DNA of 39,625 bases from contig JAHISQ010000153.1 in the NCBI GenBank assembly GCA_018818125.1, positions 1 through 39,625 on the forward strand. The letters run 5' to 3'. Positions 1 through 8,703 of this stretch are shown here, piece after piece. The notes below the pieces were generated by a model, which saw only the letters and a list, made by a program, of their open reading frames with translations, was not told where the DNA came from and made no database searches. The DNA comes from Candidatus Rifleibacteriota bacterium. GTDB lineage: Bacteria > Muiribacteriota > Ozemobacteria > Ozemobacterales > Ozemobacteraceae. The stretch's first letter is position 1, and every line of letters starts with the position of its first letter. A program made the position numbers and the translations under genes.

Positions 1-1
1 A

Positions 2-1030
2 GTTTTCAACAACGAAAGCCTGGTTATTTCAGCTCGCACCCAGAAACAGAAACTTCCTGATCTACTCAAGTTCGTTAATAAACTACTGCGCCACCCTGAA
101 TTTACTGAAGAATTCTTCAGCAAGGCTAAAGAGCGAATTCTGCAGCGCATTGCCGACGACAACGCCGCGACCAACAGCATTGTCTACGGAAGCATGGTTG
201 ATGGGCTGTTTCCGGGTATGAATCTGTATTCACCCAATTTACTCAGCAAGGACCTCGATAAAATTACATTTGCGCAGGTAAAGAAGTTCTACAACGAATG
301 GGCGGTGGCCAGCAACATGTGTGTTGCCGCAGTCGGCAACTTTGATTCAGACAAGACTCTTCAGCTGGTTTCAGATGCCTTCGCTTCAGTGCCCAAAGGC
401 AAAAGCGCCATCAGCGCGACCTGCCCGGCCTGGGTCGGTCAACCACTCGACAAGATTGAGGTTAAAGAAATCAAACTGCCGGCAAGCAGCGAATATGCCT
501 ACATAGCGGTTGGGTTTAGAATGAAGCAGTTTTTAAATCTGAAAAGCGAAGAAGAAATCCGCACCACTTTCGGAGCCAATTCAGTGCTAAGCCATCTATT
601 GTTCAGCAGCAGCAACGCTATTATCGCTCAGGAGCTCAAAAAGATCGAAGCGCATCGCGGTTTGTGGGGCATATATAGAACTAATCAGCTGTTTTCGATA
701 TTCACTTTCTTCGCAGCAGTTCCGATTGACAAGGTCGATGAAGCCAGGCAAGCGATTGAGCGTGTTGTAAAGCAGATTCCGGAACTGAAGGTTTCGAGCG
801 AGGACATTCAGGCCGCCGGTAGAAAGCTTAAGTCTTTTTTCAACAGGGCACTCGAACGCTCTGATGCCCAGGCTTCAACCCTCACCAGCTTCTTATGGAA
901 CGGCCTCCAGGTCGACTTTCTCGAAGTTATTCTTGGCATCTACAGCTCAGTAACTGTTGAAGACGTTCAAAAAGCCGCCAGCAACAATTTTAAAAACTAC
1001 CTGATACTCATCGCCAGACCAGACAAGTAA
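2..1030 (+). CDS. M16-family (insulinase-like) peptidase homologue, C-terminal part
   Basis: The reading frame is open from base 2, so the gene enters from the left and only its last 342 residues are present. The visible part matches the C-terminal half of M16 zinc peptidases: a helical stretch in which a long helix rich in Glu and Arg precedes a 'GLFPGMNLYSP' turn, then 'KITFAQVKKFYNEWAVASNMCVAAVGNFD', the usual strand-helix junction at the start of an M16_C domain, and a closing 'VTVEDVQKAASNNFKNYLILIARP'. The zinc-binding HxxEH motif lies in the N-terminal half in this family and is not in the window, so activity cannot be judged; catalytically dead M16 halves are common. No signal peptide can be assessed. 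The gene ends at a strong bidirectional hairpin and converges on the sigma factor gene. Family confidence is good; exact function is unknown. Confidence 0.75.
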   Translation, partial: VFNNESLVISARTQKQKLPDLLKFVNKLLRHPEFTEEFFSKAKERILQRIADDNAATNSIVYGSMVDGLFPGMNLYSPNLLSKDLDKITFAQVKKFYNEWAVASNMCVAAVGNFDSDKTLQLVSDAFASVPKGKSAISATCPAWVGQPLDKIEVKEIKLPASSEYAYIAVGFRMKQFLNLKSEEEIRTTFGANSVLSHLLFSSSNAIIAQELKKIEAHRGLWGIYRTNQLFSIFTFFAAVPIDKVDEARQAIERVVKQIPELKVSSEDIQAAGRKLKSFFNRALERSDAQASTLTSFLWNGLQVDFLEVILGIYSSVTVEDVQKAASNNFKNYLILIARPDK

Positions 1031-1040
1031 ACTGAAATAG

Positions 1041-1078
1041 AAAAACCCGGCAGAAACATGATGTTCTGCCGGGTTTTT
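1041..1078. terminator. Bidirectional rho-independent terminator
   Basis: A perfect 15-base inverted repeat (1041-1055 with 1064-1078, 8-nt loop) has an A-run on the left arm and a T-run on the right arm. It lies 10 nt after the M16 gene stop and 9 nt after the end of the convergent sigma factor gene, so it can terminate both. Confidence 0.9.
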
Positions 1079-1087
1079 TAATTCGTG

Positions 1088-1948
1088 TCAGGTCAGGTAG
1101 GTGTGAAGGTTTTCGCAGCGGCGCGGATTGCGCAATTTTGAAAGAGCCTGCGCCTCGATCTGGCGCACACGCTCTCGGGTTACACCGAGCAGCTTGCCAA
1201 TTTCTTCAAGAGTATAGGAGCGGGTATCATGCAGACCAAAGCGATGCATGAGAACAACGCGTTCGCGATCGGTCAGCGAATCGAGAACTTTTTCAAGTTC
1301 GCCATCGAGAGCTTTTCTTTCGGCCTCTACGAGAGGGTCTGACTCATTATCGGTAATAACATCGCGCAGAAAGAGATCTTCTTCGGGGTCTACCGGGGTG
1401 GTGTCCATTGATACCACACTGGGTATGTCACGCATGAACTTGCGCAGATCCTTTGACTTCATCACCATGGCTTCGGCGAGTTCATCAAGAGTCGGACGCC
1501 GATTAAGCTTTTTGATCAAAGTTTCTTCAACTTTTTTGATTTTGAGGCCAGTATGTACACGATTGAGCGGTAGCCGAATTGGATTACCGTGGCTCGAAAC
1601 CATCTGAATCATCGCCTGGCGAATCCACCAGACGGCATAGGAAATAAACCGCACATTCTTTTCGCAATCGAACCTTTGCGCGGCGCGCATCAGGCCGAGA
1701 TTGCCAACCGCGATCAGATCTTCGAACGGCACCTCATTGATGTGCCGATAGCGTTTGGCCACGGCCACCACAAACCTGAGGTTGGCAAGAATCAGGCGAG
1801 AACGCGCGCTGGGGTTGCCGACCTGAACCTGCTTGAGAAGAATAACTTCTTCTTCGCGGGTAAGAGGAGGGTGTTTCTTAAGGTCAGTGAAGTAACTCTT
1901 AAGCAGTTGACTGTCATTTTCCCGTTCATTATTATAAATACTTGCCAT
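1088..1948 (-). CDS. RNA polymerase sigma factor, sigma-70 group 1/2 (RpoD/RpoS-like)
   Basis: A 286-residue sigma factor that recruits core RNA polymerase to promoters. Region 1.2 (about residues 13-35, 'SYFTDLKKHPPLTREEE'), region 2 (about 48-120, with 'ANLRFVVAVAKRY', 'DLIAVGNLGLMRAAQRFD' and the -10-melting 'FISYAVWWIRQAM'), region 3 and region 4 with the -35-reading helix-turn-helix ('YTLEEIGKLLGVTRERVRQIE') are all visible. There is no region 1.1, and the length is that of a short primary-like or RpoS/SigA-group factor. I chose the ATG at 1948 because GGAG stands 7 nt before it. The frame stays open upstream to a TTG at 2032, but that start has no ribosome site. A perfect AGGAGG at 2005-2010 instead serves an overlapping GTG in another frame (see findings). 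Whether this is the main housekeeping factor cannot be told from the window. Confidence 0.93.
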   Translation of the reverse strand: MASIYNNERENDSQLLKSYFTDLKKHPPLTREEEVILLKQVQVGNPSARSRLILANLRFVVAVAKRYRHINEVPFEDLIAVGNLGLMRAAQRFDCEKNVRFISYAVWWIRQAMIQMVSSHGNPIRLPLNRVHTGLKIKKVEETLIKKLNRRPTLDELAEAMVMKSKDLRKFMRDIPSVVSMDTTPVDPEEDLFLRDVITDNESDPLVEAERKALDGELEKVLDSLTDRERVVLMHRFGLHDTRSYTLEEIGKLLGVTRERVRQIEAQALSKLRNPRRCENLHTYLT

Positions 1949-2532
1949 ATAGAATCTCCGTTTCGTTTTGAGGGCTGCCATGCGATCATGTACACCCGCT
2001 TTATCCTCCTGATTCCGCAAGGTGTACGGCAACCCGGATTTTAATCGGAAGAAGTTAGCAATTATTTAACGAATAAAAGTTTTTCTGGAGATTTATTACT
2101 CTCTGGTCGCTCTCGTGTTTTTCAGAAACAACAAAATACCGCAAATTAGCGGCTCCCTCTGATGATTCTGATTCAATTTTTTTTCTCTCTGGTTTTAGTT
2201 TAACATAAAACCATTTAACCCGCAAGTGCCTTAGAACAACTCAGGTCAAAGTCTTCCGTGATCCTTTTCGATCATCACCGTCTTTCAGGCATCCATGCTA
2301 GATGCGACATCCAACGAGGCTGCTGGCATTTATGCGCGGAATTTCAAGACTTTTAATCCAATGCTACTCAATCAAGAAACTGTAGCCTTATCACCAAAAT
2401 CAAAATGACTGATGCAGACAGATATCATTCATTTTTGGACGATTATTCAGATCGCTTTTTCAACAATTCGAAAGACTCTAAAATATTTTTCAATCTGAGA
2501 AAATTATAAACGCAACCAGTCAAAGCCCTAGG
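1949..2532. other. Non-coding gap upstream of the sigma factor gene
   Basis: This 584-nt stretch separates the sigma factor gene (reading left) from the end of the ankyrin gene. It must hold the sigma factor promoter and 5' leader, but I could not single out a convincing -35/-10 pair. It contains a small inverted repeat (GGTTTTA 2191-2197 with TAAAACC 2206-2212), an overlapping short frame with a perfect ribosome site beginning at 1995, and no conserved coding frame. The part from about 2220 to 2530 shows nothing I recognise. Confidence 0.6.
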
Positions 2533-3771
2533 TTAATCTTCAAGGCTTTGAAAATATTTGTAGATTTCGGGACAATTTTTTTCGGCATAATCATAAATTG
2601 AATAGCCGTAATTATTTTGAGCATGAAAACTGGGACATAATGGGACCAGCAGCTTTACCATTTCCAGCCATTTTTTCTTTACGGCTGGGGCCAGTAAGGT
2701 ATCTCCGGTTTGATCTCTAATTTGCGTGTCTGCTCCGCATTGTATAAGATACCTGGCGGCTTCGATCCTGTTATTCTCAACTGCAAACCAGAGAGCTGTT
2801 TTTCCGAAATATGCAGAAACCAGCCTTGCGTCAATAGAGGCGACCTCAGGGCTCATTTCATCTCTAATTGAATTCATCATTACCGGGCGACCTACAAATC
2901 TGCTCTTTTCATTTATCGTTCCGGTGGCAATCTCAAGCGAGACACCCGTATCCAGAATCCTTTTTATAATATCGATATTGCCGATTTTTGCAGCAAACAT
3001 CAAAGCATTAATTCCGTATTCGTCATGCTCCAGATCATTTTCCTGAAACTCAGGATCAGCACCATTTGCCAACAGAAATTCAACCATATCCAGTCTTCCG
3101 TGGGATGCGGCACGCATAAGAGGTGTATGACCGCAGCCATTGTCACGGGAATTAACATCAGCGCCGTTTGCCAGCAGCAGCTCAATCACTTCGACAGAGC
3201 CTTGTGGTCCTGTGGCACAGGAGATCGTATCGAAGCCACGACCTCTTGTGTCGTTCACATCAGCTCCACGTCTGATCAATTCAGCCACAACCCTCGCAAG
3301 ACCCAAGTTGGCAGCACTCTGTAACGGAGTGCCGGAATCAGGCAAGAATTCAGTCCTGATGGGAAGCCCTTTTTCAAGAAGATACATGGCAAGATCTTCA
3401 TTTTCGGCTTTTATTGAAAGCGTCAGCGCGTTTTCATAATTTGTCGTATGAGCATGAATATTCGCCCCCATTTCGACAAGTCGCTTTGCCAAAATGAATT
3501 TATGCTTTCTAATCGCTACCAGCAATAGAGTAGCTTCACCGAAAATATCTTTTTCTTCAAGGAAAACGCCCCCACCCTCGAGTATTTCAAGCGCAATACT
3601 TTCACTACAGTTTTTGATAGCATTAAGAAACCTGCTATTTTTGATTCTCGACTCATGAGCCTGCTTTTTGGCATCATAACCTGAAGCAATAGTCGAGGAC
3701 GTTTCCCCCGTGAATTTCTTGATAACTGCAGAGAAAAGCTCTTTGAGCAACTTCAATTCTTTTTTTCCCAT
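2533..3771 (-). CDS. Ankyrin-repeat protein
   Basis: A 412-residue protein built almost entirely of ankyrin repeats, which usually mediate protein-protein contacts. Repeat hallmarks include 'GTPLQSAANLGLARVVAELIRRGADVN', 'VEVIELLLANGADVNSRD', 'TPLMRAASHGRLDMVEFLLANGAD', 'NALMFAAKIGNIDIIKRILDTG' and 'KTALWFAVENNRIEAARYLIQCGAD', about eight or nine repeats from residue 45 to 400. There is no signal peptide or membrane segment, so it is likely cytosolic. One repeat around residues 275-310 is interrupted by a non-repeat insert. The start ATG at 3771 has no clear ribosome site. The gene is visibly richer in A and T than its neighbours and stands alone between a large non-coding gap and the DUF2325 gene, which fits a recently acquired or fast-evolving accessory gene. 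Partner and role are unknown. Confidence 0.85.
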   Translation of the reverse strand: MGKKELKLLKELFSAVIKKFTGETSSTIASGYDAKKQAHESRIKNSRFLNAIKNCSESIALEILEGGGVFLEEKDIFGEATLLLVAIRKHKFILAKRLVEMGANIHAHTTNYENALTLSIKAENEDLAMYLLEKGLPIRTEFLPDSGTPLQSAANLGLARVVAELIRRGADVNDTRGRGFDTISCATGPQGSVEVIELLLANGADVNSRDNGCGHTPLMRAASHGRLDMVEFLLANGADPEFQENDLEHDEYGINALMFAAKIGNIDIIKRILDTGVSLEIATGTINEKSRFVGRPVMMNSIRDEMSPEVASIDARLVSAYFGKTALWFAVENNRIEAARYLIQCGADTQIRDQTGDTLLAPAVKKKWLEMVKLLVPLCPSFHAQNNYGYSIYDYAEKNCPEIYKYFQSLED

Positions 3772-3859
3772 TGTTAAAATAATCGCATTCTACTCTAACA
3801 AGACAACATAAACCAAGCAGAGGCAATTATTCAATAATTCCCGGAGCAAAACGCTTTTC

Positions 3860-5857
3860 TCAATCGTGGGCAAGGCCAAAATGCGAGGACAATTCGTCGA
3901 GGACGCCGGAAATACCACGCCGAGAACTGTAGAGAGCCGGCAGGGAGTCGCGTTCGATCATTGCCGCCAACTCGCGCAGAAGAGTGTGAGAAATCTGGCG
4001 GACTATTATTACTACCAAATCAGGGTGACCGAAGCCGTTTTTTAGTTCTGCCAGATTTTTGAAGCCGCTATGCCATTCAACTTTCAAGTTATACCCGGCC
4101 AAGGTTCTCTCGTATTCGCTACCAACATAATCACCACCAAAAATCAGCACACGCTGACCAAAAAACTGCTTCTTATCAGAAACTTCTGGCGCGACACTGG
4201 CGCAGAAATCGCAGGCCTGGCCTGGCTGCAGTTGACGCACCATTATCTCTGCTCCGGCGCGCATCTGACAGTTTGCACTGCCGCAGCATTTATACACTCG
4301 GCCACGCATACGCAGAGGCTCAAGCACCTCGTGATAGTCTGTCGCGAAGGAAATTATGTGATTTGGCACAACAGTAAAAGCTATGTTTTGTTCCCGTAAC
4401 AACTCGACAAAGCGGTCAAAATTGAGTCGATCGGCTTTAAAAAAGGCCATTACCTGCCTGATATCTGCAGTTTTCTGCACAATATCAGCCTGCTGCTGCT
4501 GCGAAAGCACTTCAACCCGATAAATACCTGCAGATCGATCAACAAAAGCCGGCAGCCAGACACATCTTACCGGTATTCCAACCTGACTTTCGGCAATCTC
4601 GACACGCACTTTAAAACGCTGCGCATCAGCAACAAGTGAGAGATCGTCGCCAGAATCGTCGATGCAGCCACAGATTTCACGGCGGGCATCAGTTTCGAGC
4701 GATTCAAGTGCAACCGGTCGCTCATCAGAATCGAGATGCAAAAGGCAAAACTCTTCACGTACCACCGAAGTTTTGTTGACCAAAGTGCCTTCAACAAAGA
4801 TCACCCGTCCCGAAATCGACAGAAACAGCCAGCTGCGCTTTCCTGAAGAATCCTTATGCGAACTTATCAACTGACCGGCAAGGCGCTGCCCTGAACCCTG
4901 CTTCAAAGGCTCAAGATCAGCAAGACGCTGACGCAACGCCGCAATCTGTCGATCCTTTTCTGAATCTGTCGCCTGACGTGCCGCCAGTTCGCTCTTTTCA
5001 CCTTCAAGACGTCTTATTGTCGCCTCGCGATTCTCAACTGCACGACGCAACGCGCCCAGTTCCTCTGAGAGAGCGGTTATCTGATCTGAGTTATCAGTGG
5101 AATCAACTCTTTCAGCAAGCGGCTGCGGCTGAGCAGAAAGTTTTTCGAGAAAACTCACACGACTGCGCAAACCTGCCGCTTCGCTGGCGAGAACCTGCCC
5201 TGACTGCTCAGCTTGTTTGAGTTTGTGCGAATATTCTTCGATGCGACGATTCTGCGCAGTGATTTCGCTCTGACGGGCTTCCAGCTGCTTTTTCAACTGA
5301 CGGTTTTCTGTTTTGAATCCATCAAGGACCCTTTCCAATTCACCAATACGCAGCTCAAACTTCTGCCTGGCCTTTTCATCAAAGGATTGAGAGACAGAAG
5401 GGACTGGCGTGACACTGTCAGACTCTAACCCAATCGAACAAGTTGCCAACACGCGTTCATAAAGAGGTTTTATGGCGGCCCTCGGGTCAATTCTGGCAAG
5501 AATATTAATCTTTCCCAGACTGCCAAATTCACCTGACTGCAACTGCTCTTCAGCTGCGGCATCGACAACCAAGGTCGGGAACCGCATAGTTAGAGGATTC
5601 TTCTCGACCCAGGTATACAAAATAATTTTGCGCAATGCCTCATCTTCGCGGGCATAAATAAGCATTTCGCGTGCCAGAGCAGGCTTGTCGAGCACCCGGT
5701 TTTTTTTTAAAAACCTGGCACAACGGGCGAACAGAGCACGATTAGGCCTGATCCAGCTGACCAGGTCAGCATCAGTCGTGTCATTTACGACCAGCTCAAG
5801 AAATTCATAATCTACGAGCAGTCGCGCGAATACAGGCGCCCAGAAATCTTCAGCCAT
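3860..5857 (-). CDS. Coiled-coil protein with C-terminal DUF2325 domain
   Basis: A 665-residue protein of unknown function. The N-terminal 160 residues look helical. Residues about 165-320 form a charged heptad-type coiled coil, and about 325-480 a mixed region with many strands. The last 100 residues fit DUF2325 ('RVLIFGGDYVGSEYERTLAGYNLKVEWHSG' split across a Rossmann-like strand-turn, then 'HPDLVVIIVRQISHTLLREL' and 'ALYSSRRGISGVLDEL'). Just before DUF2325 are five cysteines (C524, C525, C530, C549, C552) in a C-x2-C plus C-C-x4-C arrangement that could bind zinc or an iron-sulfur centre. The start overlaps the mutS stop by 8 nt (ATGGCTGA) and has an AAGGA site, so it is probably translated with mutS. 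That coupling points to a nucleic-acid or repair role, but this is inference; no catalytic motif is evident. Confidence 0.75.
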   Translation of the reverse strand: MAEDFWAPVFARLLVDYEFLELVVNDTTDADLVSWIRPNRALFARCARFLKKNRVLDKPALAREMLIYAREDEALRKIILYTWVEKNPLTMRFPTLVVDAAAEEQLQSGEFGSLGKINILARIDPRAAIKPLYERVLATCSIGLESDSVTPVPSVSQSFDEKARQKFELRIGELERVLDGFKTENRQLKKQLEARQSEITAQNRRIEEYSHKLKQAEQSGQVLASEAAGLRSRVSFLEKLSAQPQPLAERVDSTDNSDQITALSEELGALRRAVENREATIRRLEGEKSELAARQATDSEKDRQIAALRQRLADLEPLKQGSGQRLAGQLISSHKDSSGKRSWLFLSISGRVIFVEGTLVNKTSVVREEFCLLHLDSDERPVALESLETDARREICGCIDDSGDDLSLVADAQRFKVRVEIAESQVGIPVRCVWLPAFVDRSAGIYRVEVLSQQQQADIVQKTADIRQVMAFFKADRLNFDRFVELLREQNIAFTVVPNHIISFATDYHEVLEPLRMRGRVYKCCGSANCQMRAGAEIMVRQLQPGQACDFCASVAPEVSDKKQFFGQRVLIFGGDYVGSEYERTLAGYNLKVEWHSGFKNLAELKNGFGHPDLVVIIVRQISHTLLRELAAMIERDSLPALYSSRRGISGVLDELSSHFGLAHD

Positions 5858-8462
5858 TTGCCATTCCTTTGAGACGACTCAGAATGTTAAGTGCCTCGAC
5901 TGGCGTAATGTTGTTAACATCGACTCTGCTTACTGCCTCGATCAGCTCGTTGCCTGGCGAGAACAGACTCAGTTGCTGCGGGCGTTCCTGCGGCTTCAAG
6001 CTACGGGTTACCCGGCCCAACTCGTCCTGCTCAGTTTTTTCAAGCTCGAAAAGAATCTCACGGGCACGATCGATTACCGACCCGGGCAAACCGGCAAGCC
6101 GCGCGACTTCAATTCCATAAGACTTGCTGGCAGCGCCTTCGTGGATTTTGTGTAGAAAAACCATGGTGCCTGTCTTCTCATCGTGACTGACACCAACATT
6201 AAGATTGAAAACTCCGGGATGAACGCTGTCGAGATCGGTAAGCTCGTGATAGTGTGTCGCGAACAGCGTGCGTGCAGAAATCTGCAGACTAATATGTTCC
6301 AGGATCGACCAGGCCAGCGACAAACCATCGAAAGTGGAAGTTCCCCGACCAATCTCGTCAAGAATCAGCAAACTACGCGATGTCGCGCTCTTAAGTATCG
6401 CCGAAGCTTCCATCATCTCAACCATAAAAGTTGACTGGCCGCGAACCAGGTTGTCAGAAGCCCCAACTCTCGTAAAAATGCGGTCAACAACACCAATCTC
6501 GGCACGGGTTGCCGGCACATACGAGCCAATCTGAGCCATCAGCACGATCAATGCAACCTGTCGCAGAAAAGTCGATTTACCGGCCATGTTCGGCCCGGTA
6601 ATTATTGCCTGGCGGCGGCTTGCATCGAGCAGCAGGTCATTTGGATTGAAATCGCCGCTGCCCAGAAACTTTTCGACCACCGGATGGCGGCCCTCAAAGA
6701 TATTTATCGTATCGTCGTCGAGCAGCAGCGGACGGCAATACTTATTTTCACAGGCCAGTTGTGCCAACGAACAGAAGGCATCAGCTTCGGCAATTGCCGA
6801 GGCATTACGCTTGATGCTGTCAATATAGGCGAGAGTGCGCATTACCAGATCTTCGTAGATCTCTTTTTCGATGGCAACCAACTTGTCACTGGCTGTAAAA
6901 ACACGGTTTTCGTAGTCCTTAAGCTCAGCGGTGATAAAGCGTTCACCAGTGGTAAGGGTCTGTTTGCGCACGTAGTTATCGGGTGCCTGATCGGCGAGAC
7001 TCTTTGAAATCTCGATGAAATAACCAAAGACACTGTTTTTTTTAACCCTGAGAGTCTTAATACCGGCGCGCTGTTTTTCCTGTTCTTCGAAGCGCTTGAG
7101 CCATTCGTCACCATCTCTAAGCAATCCACGAAGCTCGTCGAGCTCAGAGTTAATTCCAGCAGCGACGACGCCACCATCGCTCAGATTGGCCGGCAGATCG
7201 TCGAGAAGGTGACTGTCGATCAGATCGGTAAGTTCATCGAGCGGTTGCATTACATTTGCCAGGGCAGCCAATCCGGCACCAGACAACTGTCTCTGCAGAT
7301 GCGGAATCCTGCCGAGTCCGGAAGACAGCGCCTGCAAGTCACGAGGATTACGGCTACCAAGCGAAATTTTGCTTAGAATTCTTTCCAGATCAGGGGTGCC
7401 TTTAAGAAGTTCACGAATTTCGGCAAGCGGCAGTGGTTGATTAACCAACGCTTCAACCTGATCGAGACGCCGATTAATAACATCTTTGTTGACAAGTGGT
7501 TTAAGGAGCCACCTCTTAAGAGTTCTCGCCCCCATGATGGTTCTCGTGCGGTTCAAGACATCAAACAGTGTGCCGCCCGCAGTCTGACGACCGTTAGCAA
7601 GAAGCTCAAGATTGCTCAGAGTAGCCTCATCGAGCACCATACCATCACCGAGTCGGTAATCTACCGGAAAGCTCAGATGCCTCAACGAACAGCGCTGAGT
7701 ATCAAGCAGATGATCGGCCAGGATACCCATAGTGCGCAGCTGCAAGGGCGGCATGGCCAGAAATCTGGCGCGGTGCTCGCCAGGATACAGGCTACATAAC
7801 ATTTCGACCGCTTCACCTTCGCTGATTCTGCACGGATGAACCTCGGCACGCAGGTGTTTCCAGGGTGGCGAAGCTGGCAGCTTATCGGCACTATCAGCCA
7901 ACACTAGAATTTCGCGGGGCATAAGCCGGGTAAATTCTTCGGGCAACATCAGCATTTCGCCCTGATCACCGCTGTTCAACATTACTTCGCCAGTGCTTAA
8001 ATCGACTGCTGCGAGACAAAATCGTTCTGATGTGCCGGCGAATGCAACCAGATAATTATTTGAAGTCTCTTCGAGCATGCTCGGGTCAGCGACGGTACCC
8101 GGTGTGATAATGCGCACTACTTCTCGCTTTACCAGACCTTTAGCCTTTTTGGGATCTTCGACCTGGTCGCAGATCGCGACGGTAAAGCCCTTATGAATCA
8201 GCTTGGCAATGTAACCATCAATGCTGTGGTAAGGCACACCGGCGAGAGGAACCGGGTTGCCACTGCTCTTGCCACGCGCTGTCAGTGTAATCTGGAGCTC
8301 ATGAGCAACCAGCACTGCGTCTTCAAAAAAAGTTTCGTAAAAATCACCACAGCGGAACAACAGCACCGCATTGGGATTTTCGGCCTTGATATCTTTGTAT
8401 TGCTGCATCAGCGGTGTTAATCCGCTGTCGCCGCCATTTTGCGTTTGTATATTGGTTTCCAC
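5850..8462 (-). CDS. mutS: DNA mismatch repair protein MutS
   Basis: An 870-residue MutS, the dimeric ATPase that detects mispaired bases. The N-terminal mismatch-binding motif is present in 'FRCGDFYETFFEDA' (Phe and Glu of the FxE-type wedge). The connector, lever ('RTIMGARTLKRWLLKPL') and clamp follow. The ATPase has Walker A 'GPNMAGKSTF' at about residues 623-632, the 'TRVGASDNLVRGQSTFMVEM' signature, Walker B 'LLILDEIGRGTSTFDG' and 'FATHYHEL'. Length is normal for the family. I chose the GTG at 8462 because AGGA stands just before it; an in-frame TTG at 8486 lacks a ribosome site. A gap of 241 nt holding an inverted repeat separates it from ruvB, and the DUF2325 gene overlaps its stop. 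No mutL is in the window. Confidence 0.97.
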   Translation of the reverse strand: METNIQTQNGGDSGLTPLMQQYKDIKAENPNAVLLFRCGDFYETFFEDAVLVAHELQITLTARGKSSGNPVPLAGVPYHSIDGYIAKLIHKGFTVAICDQVEDPKKAKGLVKREVVRIITPGTVADPSMLEETSNNYLVAFAGTSERFCLAAVDLSTGEVMLNSGDQGEMLMLPEEFTRLMPREILVLADSADKLPASPPWKHLRAEVHPCRISEGEAVEMLCSLYPGEHRARFLAMPPLQLRTMGILADHLLDTQRCSLRHLSFPVDYRLGDGMVLDEATLSNLELLANGRQTAGGTLFDVLNRTRTIMGARTLKRWLLKPLVNKDVINRRLDQVEALVNQPLPLAEIRELLKGTPDLERILSKISLGSRNPRDLQALSSGLGRIPHLQRQLSGAGLAALANVMQPLDELTDLIDSHLLDDLPANLSDGGVVAAGINSELDELRGLLRDGDEWLKRFEEQEKQRAGIKTLRVKKNSVFGYFIEISKSLADQAPDNYVRKQTLTTGERFITAELKDYENRVFTASDKLVAIEKEIYEDLVMRTLAYIDSIKRNASAIAEADAFCSLAQLACENKYCRPLLLDDDTINIFEGRHPVVEKFLGSGDFNPNDLLLDASRRQAIITGPNMAGKSTFLRQVALIVLMAQIGSYVPATRAEIGVVDRIFTRVGASDNLVRGQSTFMVEMMEASAILKSATSRSLLILDEIGRGTSTFDGLSLAWSILEHISLQISARTLFATHYHELTDLDSVHPGVFNLNVGVSHDEKTGTMVFLHKIHEGAASKSYGIEVARLAGLPGSVIDRAREILFELEKTEQDELGRVTRSLKPQERPQQLSLFSPGNELIEAVSRVDVNNITPVEALNILSRLKGMANG

Positions 8463-8594
8463 CTTTTGTCCTGTTGTCAGCGGCAAAGCAGCCGCAAATA
8501 GCGATATTCTTCAGCTCGAAGTGTACACCATCTATACATTCTTTTTCAAGCACTGGCTAACACCACACATATCAGGGCAGTCATGTTTTTCCAT

Positions 8595-8668
8595 CGCACA
8601 GAGCCGCAAAGTTGTTAAATCGCAAAAAATGCAACGCCAACTTCTTAGTGGCTTTGCGGTTCTGTGCG
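8595..8668. repeat. Intergenic inverted repeat, interspersed family
   Basis: A 17-base arm at 8595-8611 pairs with 8652-8668 with one G-T wobble across a 40-nt spacer. Sequence around the right arm (about 8649-8673, GTGGCTTTGCGGTTCTGTGC...) closely resembles 31380-31405 in another gap of this window. It lies between ruvB and mutS and could form an mRNA structure there. No coding potential is seen. Confidence 0.7.
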
Positions 8669-8703
8669 AGTAATTTCCAGGTTTTGGGTCTGAAGCGTGG
8701 AAG

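Noticed and set aside
2032..2032. Upstream TTG start for the sigma factor (314 residues)
   Set aside because: There is no ribosome site before it and the extra 28 residues resemble nothing in sigma factors; the ATG at 1948 has GGAG at 7 nt.
1589..2044. 151-codon frame antisense to the sigma factor gene
   Set aside because: Its extent follows the sigma factor codons; there is no ribosome site and no recognisable protein.
8371..8673. 100-codon frame across the mutS start and the ruvB-mutS gap on the plus strand
   Set aside because: It is antisense to mutS and runs through an inverted repeat; no protein features.
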